Positions 14,048 to 14,063 of a DNA stretch of 14,063 nucleotides are shown here, piece after piece; positions within the stretch are counted from its first letter, which is position 1, and the number at the start of each line of letters is the position of its first letter. The notes below the pieces were generated by a model that was not told the origin of the DNA, did no database searches, and saw only the letters and a list, made by a program, of their open reading frames with translations. Where the stretch lies: NCBI GenBank assembly GCA_027858145.1, contig JAQIDF010000247.1:1-14063 (forward strand), in the 5' to 3' direction. The DNA is from Prolixibacteraceae bacterium (GTDB taxonomy: Bacteria > Bacteroidota > Bacteroidia > Bacteroidales > Prolixibacteraceae). A program made the position numbers and the translations under genes.

Positions 14048-14063
14048 CCATTTGCAGCTCAAT

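Noticed and set aside
1..14063. CRISPR array, tRNA, rRNA, transposase or phage genes
   Set aside because: No regularly spaced repeats, cloverleaf-like or rRNA-like sequence, or integrase/transposase motifs were seen on either strand.

Overview
The window reads as a chromosomal segment of a Bacteroidota bacterium, most likely in the Bacteroidales/Marinilabiliales range (the rank below phylum is inference). Support comes from protein families that are mostly Bacteroidota (the short HYC...CC...CC...PP protein, a C-terminal DUF3347 domain on the CusB-type adaptor), from genes mostly lacking Shine-Dalgarno sequences, from TAnnTTTG-like promoter elements, and from moderately AT-rich DNA with patches of higher GC. 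All intact genes lie on the + strand. No tRNA, rRNA, CRISPR array, transposase or phage gene is visible.

Layout. (1) 5-1171: an outer-membrane beta-barrel protein, followed by a 170-nt string of perfect hairpins ending in a strong intrinsic terminator (1343-1377). (2) 1449-2464: a compact, AT-rich two-gene operon of a secreted YceI-like lipid-binding protein and an Rrf2-family regulator with four cysteines. The regulator starts at a TTG that overlaps the YceI stop codon. A perfect inverted repeat (TTAGTT-AAGC-AACTAA) abuts the start of the operon and is the best candidate operator. (3) 2465-2679: a terminator, then on the minus strand the last 24 codons of a Pmp3/YqaE-type membrane peptide with no N-terminal half, a clear gene remnant. 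(4) 2686-11125: a metal-efflux cluster of seven genes: HYC_CC_PP small protein, CusA-type RND pump, TolC-type outer-membrane factor, CusB-type adaptor, PII-like signalling protein, Met-rich SHOCT membrane peptide, and a periplasmic HMA-type metal-binding protein, closed by an intrinsic terminator (11138-11177). (5) 11437-13911: a three-domain lipid enzyme (acyl-activating AMP-binding domain, acyl carrier domain, PlsC-type acyltransferase), followed by an intergenic repeat.

How the genes fit together. CusA, TolC and CusB form a tripartite pump that would move Cu(I)/Ag(I) from periplasm to outside. By-eye alignment finds all three methionines of the E. coli CusA metal site (here M711, M761, M864), so copper or silver is preferred over zinc, cobalt or cadmium. 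The HMA protein and the metal-binding segments at both ends of CusB would collect periplasmic copper and hand it over. The PII-like protein sits 7 nt after cusB and could tie pump activity to a small-molecule signal; PII proteins next to heavy-metal RND pumps are a known but functionally open group. No CusRS, CueR or CsoR regulator is in the window; the Rrf2 protein 200 bp upstream is the only regulator present, and its link to the pump is unproven.

Most worth a second look: the PII-like/SHOCT/HMA tail of the efflux operon; the enlarged CusA with about 114 extra membrane residues and altered proton-relay residues; the fused acyl-activating/ACP/acyltransferase enzyme; the Pmp3 remnant at the border of the efflux island; and the hairpin string before 1377.
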